A stretch of DNA of 64,000 bases from Virgibacillus sp. SK37 (GTDB taxonomy: Bacteria > Bacillota > Bacilli > Bacillales > Amphibacillaceae). The DNA is taken from contig NZ_CP007161.1 of the NCBI RefSeq assembly GCF_000725285.1, positions 2,704,213 through 2,768,212 of the forward strand. The letters run 5' to 3'. The translations under genes and the position numbers were made by a program. This document shows positions 8,695 to 18,003 of this stretch, piece by piece; the first letter of the stretch is position 1; every line of letters starts with the position of its first letter. Below the pieces are notes generated by a model that saw nothing but the letters and a program-made list of their open reading frames with translations, made no database searches and was not told the origin of the DNA.

Positions 8695-10059
8695 ATGTTG
8701 AAATTTTTTAAACCTGCTCCAGCCAAAGAAAGATTACCAGAGGATAAAATAGATGCTGAGTATAAAAAACTTAGATTTCAAGTCTTTATGGGAATATTCA
8801 TTGGTTATGCAGCTTATTATTTAATTCGGAAAAACTTTTCACTTGCTATGCCTTATCTTACAGAAGAAGGTTTCTCAAAGGGGGAGTTAGGTTTAGCTTT
8901 ATCTGCTATTTCCATTGCCTATGGAATAAGTAAATTTGTTATGGCAACGATCTCAGATCGAAGTAATGCTAGAGTTTTTCTAGTCACTGGTTTAATTTTG
9001 TCGGCAATTATAAATTTATTAATGGGATTTATTCCTTTTTTCACATCAACCATTACCATTATGTTTATAATGTTATTCCTTAACGGTTGGGTTCAAGGGA
9101 TGGGCTGGCCACCTTCTGGACGTGTTCTTGTACATTGGTTTAGTGTGAGTGAACGTGGTGGTAAGACCGCTATTTGGAATGTAGCCCACAATGTGGGTGG
9201 AGGACTTATGGCTCCATTGGCTATCGGTGGTGTATCGCTTGCCACAACCTATTTTGGTGCAACCTTTATAGGCTATGAAGGGGTATTTATTTTACCGGCG
9301 TTAGTTGCTATCGTAGTTGCGATTATTGCTTTTGCATTGATTCGTGATACTCCACAATCAGAAGGTTTGCCTCCAATTGAAGAACATCGAGATGATTATC
9401 CAAGTAAATCTAAAAAAACATTCGAAACCGAATTAACTACAAAAGAAATTCTATTCAAATATGTACTAAATAATAAATGGGTTTGGGCTATTGCTATTGC
9501 TAATATTTTTGTTTATTTTGTACGTTATGGCGTGTTGGATTGGGCTCCAACCTATTTAAGTGAAGAAAAAGGTTTTAATATGAGCGAGTCCGGAATTGCC
9601 TACTTCCTATATGAGTGGGCAGGTATTCCTGGTACGTTGTTATGTGGTTATATTTCCGATAAAGTCTTTAAAGGCCGTCGCGGACCAGCTGGTGTTGTGT
9701 TTATGCTCGGTGTGCTAGTTGCAGTTCTTGTGTACTGGTTCAATCCTGCTGGTAACCCACTTGTAGACAATATTGCATTAATCGCCATTGGTTTCTTAAT
9801 TTATGGTCCAGTTATGCTAATTGGCTTACAAGCTCTTGATTTTGTACCTAAAAAAGCTGCCGGTACTGCTGCTGGATTAACTGGTTTCTTTGGTTATATC
9901 GGTGGTGCTGTATCAGCAAATGCAATTATGGGCTTTGTAGTTCAGCACTTCAGCTGGGATGCTGGGTTTATGTTATTAACAGTTTCCTGTGCGCTTGCAG
10001 TGGTATTGTTTGCAATCACTTGGAATGTCCGAGGCCAAGAAGTTGTAAAAAATCATTAA
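8695..10059 (+). CDS. glpT: Glycerol-3-phosphate:phosphate antiporter GlpT
   Basis: Twelve-helix major facilitator of the organophosphate:phosphate antiporter family, importing sn-glycerol-3-phosphate in exchange for phosphate. The 454-residue protein follows the E. coli GlpT sequence closely from the N-terminus ([14 protein letters not shown]) through the binding-site arginine region [14 protein letters not shown], the GMGWPPSGR loop, the [10 protein letters not shown] helix and the C-terminal [10 protein letters not shown]. The resemblance to GlpT is clearly greater than to the related UhpT or PgtP. The start follows AAGGAGGAGC. Single-gene unit with a strong terminator. No glp catabolic gene is adjacent. 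Confidence 0.95.
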   Translation: MLKFFKPAPAKERLPEDKIDAEYKKLRFQVFMGIFIGYAAYYLIRKNFSLAMPYLTEEGFSKGELGLALSAISIAYGISKFVMATISDRSNARVFLVTGLILSAIINLLMGFIPFFTSTITIMFIMLFLNGWVQGMGWPPSGRVLVHWFSVSERGGKTAIWNVAHNVGGGLMAPLAIGGVSLATTYFGATFIGYEGVFILPALVAIVVAIIAFALIRDTPQSEGLPPIEEHRDDYPSKSKKTFETELTTKEILFKYVLNNKWVWAIAIANIFVYFVRYGVLDWAPTYLSEEKGFNMSESGIAYFLYEWAGIPGTLLCGYISDKVFKGRRGPAGVVFMLGVLVAVLVYWFNPAGNPLVDNIALIAIGFLIYGPVMLIGLQALDFVPKKAAGTAAGLTGFFGYIGGAVSANAIMGFVVQHFSWDAGFMLLTVSCALAVVLFAITWNVRGQEVVKNH

Positions 10060-10106
10060 TTAAGGCTAATTTTGATGTATCAAGACCCTCAAAATTATAT
10101 AAAGAC

Positions 10107-10145
10107 AAACTACCTGCCATTCCAAAATGGCAGGTAGTTTTATTT
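10107..10145 (+). terminator. Strong terminator after glpT
   Basis: Perfect 15-bp stem (AAACTACCTGCCATT / AATGGCAGGTAGTTT) with a CCAA tetraloop, followed by TATTTTA. Confidence 0.92.
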
Positions 10146-10170
10146 TATGGTTCTAAGGTATGTTGGGAGT

Positions 10171-10577
10171 CTTCAATGATTCGGAAAATAGATAAACTCC
10201 GACTTAACTTGATTGTTTGCAAATGGCAGTCTTTAAAAATATTAAAGTAAAGTTTACATAAATACGATTAAGAGAGCATTTACCACCATTGCTTTCCATT
10301 GCAGATGAACGCTTTCCGCCGGCATGGCTTCAGCCGCTTCCTCCGCTGCGCTCCGTGCATTGAATAAGTAGCTCTTATTTTTAATAGCTTTGAGATATAC
10401 ACCTTAGCGAAGGGGAAATATGGAGACTCCTGCGGGAGGAGAGGCCTCGATGAGACCCCGGAACGCGTAGCGTGAGGAGGCTCATCAGCCGCCCGCGGAA
10501 AGCGGAATATTTCCCTGAAGCGGTGATTTACGCAGCCTCTATATTCTTAGTTAAGTCGCAGCTTCCTCCAACTATAG
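10171..10577. repeat. MITE-like intergenic repeat, copy 1 (diverged)
   Basis: About 400 bp of non-coding sequence fills most of the gap between glpT and the dehydratase gene. The ends are related inverted repeats: AAACTCCGACTTAACT on the left, and on the right the reverse complement of GCTGCGACTTAACT. The left 40 bp is nearly identical, in inverted orientation, to the right end of copy 2 at 17890-17930, starting from TTCAATGATTCGGAAAATAG. The middle contains the core CGGCATGGCTTCAGCCGCTT shared with copies 2 and 3. No transposase is encoded, so it looks like a non-autonomous element. Confidence 0.7.
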
Positions 10578-10627
10578 ATCCACAAGAACGTTTGTATTCC
10601 CAAAATTTTATTAGATCCCCTTTTATA

Positions 10628-11578
10628 TTACTTTATAAAGAATGAGGACAAGGTGCTTACATCTACATTTCCTCCCGATAAGACACAAACAATATTTTTA
10701 TCTCGCACATTTAATTTGTCATTCAGCACAGCAGCAACTGTAGTTGCACTAGATGGCTCTATTATCTGCTTCGTTCGCTCCAGCATAAGAAAGAGTGCCT
10801 CCTGGATTTCTTGTTCACTAACTGTAACAATGTCATCAATATATTTCTGTACGATTGGAAATGTGAAGCTTCCTGGCTGGCTTGTCCTTAAGCCATCAGC
10901 CATCGTTTTAGTTTGCGGAATAGCAACAATTTCTCCCTTTTTCAAGGACAGTAACGTATCATTTGCAGTTTCCGGTTCCACCCCGATTATTTGAATGGAT
11001 GGCTTCACTTCTTTGATCGCTGTTAGTATACCTGAGATTAGCCCTCCACCTCCAATCGGTACTACAATTATATCTACGGAATCAAGCTGTTTTAAGATTT
11101 CCAATCCGATAGTGCCCTGTCCAGCAATAATAAACGGATCATCATATGGGGGAATAAAAACACCGTCATTTTCATTTGCAAGCTGTTTGGCCCTTGGCAA
11201 TCTTTCAGCAGAAGTAGTGCCACACGTCTCTATACTCCCATGATACGCTTGAATTGCCTTCACCTTACTTGATGTAGCATCCTCTGGCACAACAATGGTT
11301 GCTTTAACTCCAAGCTTATTGGAAATATATGCCACTGACTGTCCATGATTCCCTGAAGAGGCTGCCGTTACAAATGTGGCCCCATTTTCCGCCACCTGCT
11401 TTACTTTGTTCGTTGCGCCTCTAATTTTAAAAGATCCTGTACGTTGAAGATGCTCCGCTTTAAAGAAAAGGTTGTTACCAGCCAAATCAGAAAGTAATGT
11501 AGATTGAAAGATCGGTGTTTGTTTAACAATATCTTTTATATTGTCTCTGGCTTCGAATATTTTTTGTAGTGTAATCAT
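10628..11578 (-). CDS. Threonine/serine dehydratase-like PLP enzyme (TdcB type)
   Basis: Fold-type II PLP enzyme of 316 residues. The Schiff-base lysine is Lys51 in SFKIRGA, the phosphate-binding glycine loop is GGGGL near residue 177, and the C-terminal SGGNVD holds the pyridine-nitrogen-binding site. There is no C-terminal ACT-like regulatory domain, so it is of the catabolic threonine dehydratase / serine dehydratase / serine racemase size class. Closest reading: threonine ammonia-lyase giving 2-oxobutyrate and ammonia, but serine or hydroxyaspartate substrates fit equally. It is the first of three paralogues in this window. The start follows AAGGGGGGCCCC. Stands alone between a repeat and a YciI gene. 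Confidence 0.85.
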   Translation of the reverse strand: MITLQKIFEARDNIKDIVKQTPIFQSTLLSDLAGNNLFFKAEHLQRTGSFKIRGATNKVKQVAENGATFVTAASSGNHGQSVAYISNKLGVKATIVVPEDATSSKVKAIQAYHGSIETCGTTSAERLPRAKQLANENDGVFIPPYDDPFIIAGQGTIGLEILKQLDSVDIIVVPIGGGGLISGILTAIKEVKPSIQIIGVEPETANDTLLSLKKGEIVAIPQTKTMADGLRTSQPGSFTFPIVQKYIDDIVTVSEQEIQEALFLMLERTKQIIEPSSATTVAAVLNDKLNVRDKNIVCVLSGGNVDVSTLSSFFIK

Positions 11579-11682
11579 ATGGGGCCCCCCTTCAGAAATC
11601 TCGTTACTTCAAAAGAACTTCAAGCAACATTATAAGTCTTCCAAGTTTTTCAATAGGATACTTCAAACTAAAGCCTATTATT

Positions 11683-11952
11683 TTAAGAGTCAGTTACCAC
11701 CATATCCCATTCACGAATTTCATAGTTTCTTGCACCTTTCACTACATAAGGATCCAATTTAGCCATTTCTTCTGCTTCTGAAAGGGCATCCGCTTTATAG
11801 ATGACTAGTCCTCCTGTCCCATCAGTAAAACGTCCCTTGGCAAAGATCTTACCTTCGTTGCTTTTTTCCTCCAAATAACTCAAGTGATCTGGTCGATACT
11901 GCTTACTCTTTTCTTCATCCAGCATAGGTAAAAATACAGCAAAATATTTCAT
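11683..11952 (-). CDS. YciI family protein
   Basis: Small soluble protein of 89 residues with the YCII ferredoxin-like alpha/beta fold. The pattern MKYFAVFLPML, then a conserved HLSYLEE and the C-terminal AKLDPYVVKGARNYEIREW, matches the family (putative His/Asp active site around His23 and the DPY motif). Biochemical role is unknown for most members. The start follows AGGAAG. It is 104 bp upstream of the dehydratase on the same strand and might be co-transcribed with it. Confidence 0.85.
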   Translation of the reverse strand: MKYFAVFLPMLDEEKSKQYRPDHLSYLEEKSNEGKIFAKGRFTDGTGGLVIYKADALSEAEEMAKLDPYVVKGARNYEIREWDMVVTDS

Positions 11953-12020
11953 TTACACGCTTCCTTTCTTTAAGCCAATTTACTATTTTAGTATAACGTA
12001 ATTTTCACGGACTGCTCAAT

Positions 12021-14408
12021 TTAAGGTACCAAATTTAATTTCATGCCTTGTGTTTCATTTAATACTGTCTGATGGTAATTCTCATCTACCCAATCATCTA
12101 TCTGATCGTGATACCACTTACTCTTAAAATGACCAAATTGACCTGGCCCCACAATGTGATAACCTGTCTGCATATCATTTGTGTCGATAACGAATCTCCA
12201 TGAAGCTCCATGGTCTACTTCACCGTTCTCCGCATCATAAGCTGCAGCCATCGGTGTGACAGAACTGCCATCTACCGGCATAGAATCTGTGTTATTGAAG
12301 AAATAGGATAATACAGGATGTACTCCAGATAATGGATGATCAAATTGGACTTTATGATAATCACCCCATGCCCATGTTGTCATACCACTTCCAAATTTAT
12401 CTTTTAAACCAGTTAGCGTACTTTTCAATGAAACATACAACACTTCTTCCAATCCACCTGCTTCATCTATCCAAATCGAACCATCTCCATTATATGCTTT
12501 CCGAAGCAGTTCATCCGTTGTTTGTCCTTTTGCACCAAACATCCCCATCATCGAGTCAGGAATATCTTTTTCATAAATCTGTTTTTCAATTTCCTCCATC
12601 CATGTATGGAAAATCAGTGGTTGGCTCAATTCCTTAGCGTCAGCGTACTCCCATTCTTTCAGTATAGCCATCGCTTGTTTTTCTTCTTTATTTAAGTTAC
12701 TATCTTCTAACACTTCCGAAAAGATAGGTATAAACTCTCGCGCCTGCAGGTTTGTTGCATCCATTTGTAAATCCTGCATATCTTCCACAGTTAATGAATC
12801 ATTTGTTTCTAATACTTCAGCAATCCGTTCATAACGGTATGGTTGTGCCCACACATTACTAATATGATATGGATATTCGTCTCCAACTACTTTATTATTC
12901 GCAGTAGCAATATAACCTTTATCAGGGTTTATTACCGTCGGTAGTTCATCAAATGGTATAAATCCCTTCCATTCCTTCTCTTTTTCCCAGCCTGGAAGAG
13001 GCAATAGTGCATCATCTCCAGATTCATAAATAGGAATACTACCATTTGCTTTATATGCTATCGTCCCGTCTTTAGAAGCAAAAACAAAATTCTGGGCAGG
13101 TGCGAGGAATTTTTCCAAACCCTTCTCAAATTGCTTCCAGTTTTTTGCCTCATTTATTTCCAATATCGCCTCCAACTCAGTGGTCGGGTCTAATGCTGTC
13201 CAGCGTAAAGATAAAACGGTATCCTTTCCACTTTCCTCGGCAAATTCAGATACAACAGGGCCATGACGTGTCTCTATTACTTGAAAGTTTACCGCTGCCT
13301 TGTCTGCTACTTCAATCGGTTCGTCAATAACTTCAGCCTTCTCCCATTTCCCTTCAAATAGAAATTCCTCTGGTTGATCCGGATTGCGTTTTTCAAGATA
13401 GAGCTGCTGTACATCGGGACCCACATTGGTTACTCCCCAGGCAATATGTTCATTATGACCAAGTATGATTCCTGGGACACCAGCGAAAATAACCCCACTG
13501 ACATTCAAATCCTCTGTTTCCAAATGCATTTGTAACCATATGGATGGGGTCGCTAACCCCAAATGTGGATCATCAGCCAATAACGGCATACCAGACTTAG
13601 TCTTTTTTCCACTTACGACCCAATTATTGCTACCGTTAAATGTGTTTGGAATAATTGCATGTTTAAAGCTGCTGGCAATGTCGATTTCCTCGTTTGGAAT
13701 AATTGTCGGTTTCTCTTTCGGATAATGAGGGAAAAGCTCCATTGCTTTCTCATTGTCAAACTCATCCAGCAAATAATAATTGAAGGCTTGACGTTCCCAG
13801 TGGCCTCCTAAGTCAAAAGCCATGTATTTACCAATTGTTAAGGAATCTAGCGGAATCCAATCTGCTGGCTTCGCTCCCATCAAGGTAAATTCGACGGGCA
13901 AGCTATTACTTTCAATTGCTTCATGAATATAAGCATTTACTCCGTCCGCAAAATTCTGAAGAACTTCTCTGGACTCTTCGGAATAGATGGCATAAGATTC
14001 CTCAGCAGCTCGACGCAAACCAAGTGTACGAAAATATTTATCTGTATTAATTGCTTTTTCTCCAACAATTTCACTTAATGTACCGGATGCCTGCCTTCTT
14101 GACATCTCCATTTGAAACATACGATTCTGTGCTTGCATATACCCTTGAGCAATATAGAGATCATGGTTGTTTGTTGCTTTAATATGAGGAACTCCATTAG
14201 AATCTGTAATTACGGTAACTTCTTCCTTCAGAATTGGAAGTTCTATTTGCCCCTCGAGTTGAGGCATAGACCTATTAATGAACGCGTTTACAAAAATAAG
14301 TAAACCTATAAAGATTATCAATAGAATCCCGATCGTTAGTAATATAACTTTCTTTTTATTTATTTTTCTTTTTCTCTCATCCTTAAACTCATATGCTTGT
14401 TCACCCAA
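12021..14408 (-). CDS. Penicillin acylase family protein (Ntn-hydrolase, membrane-anchored)
   Basis: N-terminal-nucleophile amidase precursor of about 795 residues. An N-terminal basic stretch and one transmembrane helix (about residues 20-41) suggest an extracellular, membrane-attached enzyme. The alpha chain is followed by an autocleavage site in front of the catalytic Ser (GSNNWVVSG, Ser260 counted from the chosen start). The beta chain ends in the usual region with PGQFGH and KSKWYHDQ. The start is placed at TTG 14408 because AGGGGG lies 8 bases upstream; the frame is open to 14528, but that stretch has no ribosome site and unconvincing sequence. Family members cleave penicillins, acyl-homoserine lactones or other N-acyl amides; the substrate here is unknown. 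Confidence 0.9.
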   Translation of the reverse strand: MGEQAYEFKDERKRKINKKKVILLTIGILLIIFIGLLIFVNAFINRSMPQLEGQIELPILKEEVTVITDSNGVPHIKATNNHDLYIAQGYMQAQNRMFQMEMSRRQASGTLSEIVGEKAINTDKYFRTLGLRRAAEESYAIYSEESREVLQNFADGVNAYIHEAIESNSLPVEFTLMGAKPADWIPLDSLTIGKYMAFDLGGHWERQAFNYYLLDEFDNEKAMELFPHYPKEKPTIIPNEEIDIASSFKHAIIPNTFNGSNNWVVSGKKTKSGMPLLADDPHLGLATPSIWLQMHLETEDLNVSGVIFAGVPGIILGHNEHIAWGVTNVGPDVQQLYLEKRNPDQPEEFLFEGKWEKAEVIDEPIEVADKAAVNFQVIETRHGPVVSEFAEESGKDTVLSLRWTALDPTTELEAILEINEAKNWKQFEKGLEKFLAPAQNFVFASKDGTIAYKANGSIPIYESGDDALLPLPGWEKEKEWKGFIPFDELPTVINPDKGYIATANNKVVGDEYPYHISNVWAQPYRYERIAEVLETNDSLTVEDMQDLQMDATNLQAREFIPIFSEVLEDSNLNKEEKQAMAILKEWEYADAKELSQPLIFHTWMEEIEKQIYEKDIPDSMMGMFGAKGQTTDELLRKAYNGDGSIWIDEAGGLEEVLYVSLKSTLTGLKDKFGSGMTTWAWGDYHKVQFDHPLSGVHPVLSYFFNNTDSMPVDGSSVTPMAAAYDAENGEVDHGASWRFVIDTNDMQTGYHIVGPGQFGHFKSKWYHDQIDDWVDENYHQTVLNETQGMKLNLVP

Positions 14409-14566
14409 ATTAAATTCCCCCTGTTTTCTATTACATTGCTTATTATTTCTCCAAAAAAAGAAGGAATCCTGCTGGAAGTTGATTGATTTCGAAGTAATCC
14501 TAAAGTGGTAGTAACTGTCCACTTCCAATCATAAGTGAGGGTTTTGAGTAACCAATAAATAGGTTA

Positions 14567-15688
14567 TTATTTAATTTGCTTAATTAAATTCATTACTTGT
14601 TTTGTTTGCTTATATAATAAGTCTCCTGCGTTTTCTATACTATCATTTAGAGACATCGGTGCGTTTATAATTGAAAAACAGCCCGAGAAACTCTTTCTTA
14701 ATACATCCAGATCTCCCGCTAAACTTCCGGAGAGTAATACGACAGGGGTTTCATGCTGTACACAGATTTCTGCAACATAGCCGGGAGCTTTTCCATAGAG
14801 GGTTTGCTCATCACTTTGGCCTTCTCCAGTGAGCACAAGATCTGCTTCCTGAATTATTTTATCAAGTTGAATAGTTTCTGCAACTAATTTTGCCCCGGAA
14901 ATCAAGTCGGCACCAATCGCCAGTAAAGCAAATGCCAGTCCTCCTGCTGCTCCAGTACCAGGCACCTCAATTATTTGATTACCAGCTTCTTCACCGACTA
15001 ATACACCATAATTTTTCATTGAATTATCATATTTTTCTACTTGGGAATCAGTCAAGCCTTTTTGAGGTCCATAAATTTTCGTTGCACCTAAGGACCCAAT
15101 CAATGAATTTTCTACGTCACATGCTACTTTGATTCGAACATTTCGCCATCTTACATCTAAGGTTGACAAGCATACTTTTTTAATTGAATGCAAATCCGCT
15201 CCATAACAACCAACTCTATTATCATCCGAATCGTACATTTCAACTCCTAAAGCCTGAAGCAGTCCAATACCACCATCATTTGTAGCACTTCCACCAAGTG
15301 CCATAACAAATTCTGTACAGCCTTCATTCAAGGCATGATTCATAACTTCTCCAACACCATAGCTAGTTAAGTGATCTGGATTTCTGTCGCTAGGAGGAAC
15401 CATTGTCAATCCTACAATTTTAGCAATCTCGATGGTGGCTGTTTCTCCTGAAATAGCATAATAGGTTTCTATTTTGTTACCTTTAGGCCCTGTACAACTC
15501 AGATGGACTTTCTTGCCTTTTGTTGAGGAAAGTAATGTCTCCATTGTTCCTTCTCCTCCATCTGCCATTGGTTTCTTTATTGGCTTAGCATCGGGGATTA
15601 TTTCTAATATCCCTGCAGCCATTGTATTCGCCACTTCTATAGAAGAGAGACTCCCCTTAAATGAATCGGGAGCAAGTACAATTTTCAT
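14567..15688 (-). CDS. Glycerate kinase (GlxK/GarK family)
   Basis: Phosphorylates D-glycerate with ATP (2- or 3-phosphoglycerate depending on class), feeding glyoxylate or glycerate catabolism into glycolysis. It is 373 residues long with N-terminal MKIVLAPDSFKGSLSS, KKPMADGGEGT, GGSATNDGGIGLLQALG and VLTGEGQSDEQT, all diagnostic. ATG 15688 is preferred over the ATG six bases upstream (15694), because the AGGGGGG ribosome site is adjacent to the latter and well spaced for the former. It lies 12 bp after rpiA and forms an operon with rpiA and the alpha/beta hydrolase. A 2-hydroxyacid dehydrogenase that could supply glycerate is at 61.5 kb. Confidence 0.93.
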   Translation of the reverse strand: MKIVLAPDSFKGSLSSIEVANTMAAGILEIIPDAKPIKKPMADGGEGTMETLLSSTKGKKVHLSCTGPKGNKIETYYAISGETATIEIAKIVGLTMVPPSDRNPDHLTSYGVGEVMNHALNEGCTEFVMALGGSATNDGGIGLLQALGVEMYDSDDNRVGCYGADLHSIKKVCLSTLDVRWRNVRIKVACDVENSLIGSLGATKIYGPQKGLTDSQVEKYDNSMKNYGVLVGEEAGNQIIEVPGTGAAGGLAFALLAIGADLISGAKLVAETIQLDKIIQEADLVLTGEGQSDEQTLYGKAPGYVAEICVQHETPVVLLSGSLAGDLDVLRKSFSGCFSIINAPMSLNDSIENAGDLLYKQTKQVMNLIKQIK

Positions 15689-15700
15689 ATCCATTCCCCC

Positions 15701-16387
15701 CTAGCTCTTCTTTTCGATAACTTTAACACCATCTGTTCTGCCTACAATTACTTTATCTGCCATACCAACAAATAATCCTGTTTCAACTTGTCCAACGATG
15801 TTCTGTAGTTGTGATTCCAGTATTGCTGGATCAGCAATATATGGAAAACTACAGTCCAGTATATAGTTGCCATTATCACTCCTATATACATTACCATCTT
15901 TTTTTCGAAGTTCAGGTTTGCCCCCAAGCTCAGAAATGTGCTTAGCAGTAACTTCCCAACCAAATGGCAATACTTCTACTGGTAAAGGAAACCGTCCTAA
16001 TTGTTCCACCATTTTCGTTTCATCTACAATTATGATTAATGTTTTAGCTGCTGCAGCAATTATTTTCTCTCTGAATAGCGCGCCACCACCACCCTTAATA
16101 AGTTGAAACCTCTTATCCACTTCGTCTGCCCCATCAATAGTTACATCCAGTTGTGTTACCTTTGAAAAGCTTGTAAGTGGAATACCAGCCTCTTCTGCCC
16201 AGCGTTGTGTTTGTTCCGAAGAGGGAATACCTTCTATTCTTCCACCATCTTTAACGTATTGACCAAGCGCCTGAATGAACCAGTAGACAGTAGATCCTGA
16301 GCCAAGTCCGATCTTCATTCCATCTTCCACATACTTTATTGATGCCTCACCAGCTGCTTTTTTTAATTCTTCTTGCTTTGTATCCAT
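15701..16387 (-). CDS. rpiA: Ribose-5-phosphate isomerase A
   Basis: Interconverts ribose 5-phosphate and ribulose 5-phosphate in the non-oxidative pentose phosphate pathway. The 228-residue protein has the RpiA signatures GLGSGSTVYWF (phosphate loop), TIDGADEVD with the catalytic acidic residues, KGGGGALFREKI, and the C-terminal GMADKVIVG. Full length. Located between the alpha/beta hydrolase (36 bp upstream) and glycerate kinase (12 bp downstream) on one strand, an uncommon operon partner for rpiA. Confidence 0.95.
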   Translation of the reverse strand: MDTKQEELKKAAGEASIKYVEDGMKIGLGSGSTVYWFIQALGQYVKDGGRIEGIPSSEQTQRWAEEAGIPLTSFSKVTQLDVTIDGADEVDKRFQLIKGGGGALFREKIIAAAAKTLIIIVDETKMVEQLGRFPLPVEVLPFGWEVTAKHISELGGKPELRKKDGNVYRSDNGNYILDCSFPYIADPAILESQLQNIVGQVETGLFVGMADKVIVGRTDGVKVIEKKS

Positions 16388-16422
16388 CTCCCATTCAATC
16401 CTTTCGTTATCAAATGCTTATA

Positions 16423-17277
16423 TCAACTATTAACAGCCTTCCAGGTTTGTATTAGCCCCGTTACGATTGGTTGAATGACCTCTTTTTCCGCATCATATTG
16501 ATTATGGGATAAAGGATTCCAGCTTGTTAATATCCCACCTGCATTCACTGCGACATCTTTTGTTACTGCTTTATTATACCCTTCACTTACCATTTTCAGC
16601 GGGAATGCAAGTACATCATCTTTATCGTAGAAATTTAGCCACTCTCCTTGGAGCTGAGGATATTGTTCTATCATCCTTGTTGCAGGAACCTTTACTGGTG
16701 AACCAAAATCCATATAGCGTAGTGACCATAACGCCAGCGGGCTTCCCAGTGTATAAAACAATGTCAAAGTTTCACATTGTTCTAGTGGGTTTATACTTGT
16801 ACAATCAATCGTCTTTTTTCCCATATTCATTCTTCTATATTGTAAATCATAAAAATAATTGCTTGCCACTACTGTCCCCAGGCTATGACTTATTACACAT
16901 AGCGGGGCGTTTGGGCCGGCTTTTTCCCTTAATCTATTTATTGATTTGGCCACTAAAGCATGCACTCTGTCGTAATTTTGATTTTCTAGCGTTGTAGGTT
17001 GATATGCAACAGCATCTCCAAGGAATTCTATTACAAACCTTCTTAACAAGGGGAAATCTAATTCAGAGGATTGTCGCATCTTTTCCCAAAGGCTTTCCTG
17101 CTCATTAGCAAAAATCGCGGACCAATATACTGGTTCAAAAATAAGTTGGTCTTTTGCGTTTTGAGCTGGTAATTGCTTAGAAAATTTCTCCAAAATCTGA
17201 TTAATTAGTTTGCTGGCAAAACTCTTACTTGGAGTACCAGCACCATGTATAATTGCAATAGCTATTTTTTGTGTCAT
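16423..17277 (-). CDS. Alpha/beta-hydrolase-fold protein of unknown function
   Basis: Soluble protein of 284 residues. An N-terminal strand leads into IIHGAGTP (oxyanion-type HG motif), and the nucleophile elbow is ISHSLGT with Ser132, so a lipase/esterase-like triad is plausible. Candidate acid and histidine are in YDKDDVLAFPL and the C-terminal SHNQYD. No signal peptide. The substrate is not identifiable. It heads an apparent three-gene unit with rpiA and glycerate kinase. The start follows GGAGGGAGAAG. Confidence 0.75.
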   Translation of the reverse strand: MTQKIAIAIIHGAGTPSKSFASKLINQILEKFSKQLPAQNAKDQLIFEPVYWSAIFANEQESLWEKMRQSSELDFPLLRRFVIEFLGDAVAYQPTTLENQNYDRVHALVAKSINRLREKAGPNAPLCVISHSLGTVVASNYFYDLQYRRMNMGKKTIDCTSINPLEQCETLTLFYTLGSPLALWSLRYMDFGSPVKVPATRMIEQYPQLQGEWLNFYDKDDVLAFPLKMVSEGYNKAVTKDVAVNAGGILTSWNPLSHNQYDAEKEVIQPIVTGLIQTWKAVNS

Positions 17278-17439
17278 CTTCTCCCTCCATTCCGTTATAA
17301 CTTATCTTTATATTAATTGAAACCAGTTCGTATTATAAGAGGAAAAATCCCTATCACGAATTGGATGTGATATTTTCTTAAAAAATACACTGTTAAAAAT
17401 TGGTTCTACTGCAAATGTTGGGGTACAATCGTATTTTGT

Positions 17440-17930
17440 GCATTCATAGTTGGAGGAAACCGCGAACTAAAGTATATCTCATTTTAATGAAGTGGACGGA
17501 CCCATTGATTTCCGCTACAGGGGGACGCTTTCCACCGGCATGGCTTCAGCCGCTTCCTCCGCTACGCTCCGTCCAGGGTCTTCAGCTCATGCTATTCCGG
17601 TAGGAGTCGCCCCCTTCCGCTCCAATCAATTTGTATCTGCTTTAAACCATAAATAGCGGGTAATTATCTAACCACTTTACCAGTGTAGGAAAAACACGAA
17701 GACTCCTGTGGGAAAAGCAACAGGGCTTTTTGATGGGGCGAGGAATCGCAAATGGTCTTCGATGGGACGAGGAAACGCAGTCCCAGCCCCAGCTGAAGAT
17801 CCCGCAGGAAGTGGTTTTCTTCCGAGGAAGCTGAAGCGTTGCCCACGGAAAGCGAAGTGTTTTTTCCGCAACGGCCGCTTAGAGTACTATCAAGTTACGT
17901 CGCAGTTTATCTATTTTCCGAATCATTGAA
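17440..17930. repeat. MITE-like intergenic repeat, copy 2
   Basis: About 490 bp of non-coding, GC-richer sequence, collinear with copy 3 at 34290-34780. Long identical blocks include the central CTAACCACTTTACCAGTG and TCCTGTGGGAAAAGCAACAG. The ends form imperfect inverted repeats around ACCGCGAACTAAAGTA and, reversed, AACTGCGACGTAACTT. Relative to copy 3 it lacks about 55 bp after the left GGACGCTTTC and carries an extra block of about 30 bp near 17750-17782. Frames of 60-73 codons inside it are low-complexity by-products. It occupies most of the gap between the hydrolase and oppA; nothing else is seen in 17278-17440. Confidence 0.8.
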
Positions 17931-17967
17931 AAACCCCAAACACATATTTTAAAACCTAAAAATTAAA

Positions 17968-17996
17968 AGAGAAGCCCTACTTCTGTGGGCTTCTCT
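17968..17996 (-). terminator. Terminator of the opp operon
   Basis: Ten-bp stem AGAGAAGCCC / GGGCTTCTCT with a 9-nt loop. On the minus strand it is followed by TTTTAATTTTTAG. Confidence 0.88.
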
Positions 17997-18003
17997 TTCC
18001 AAC

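Noticed and set aside
8556-8711. 51-codon small membrane protein gene upstream of glpT
   Set aside because: No ribosome binding site and no recognisable family; kept only as a low-confidence note in the leader entry.
10020-10250. 76-codon plus-strand frame after glpT
   Set aside because: It begins within glpT and passes through a strong terminator; no ribosome binding site.
17400-17929. Several open frames of 60-73 codons on both strands
   Set aside because: They lie inside the MITE-like copy 2, have no ribosome sites and biased repetitive composition, and are not conserved as frames in copy 3.
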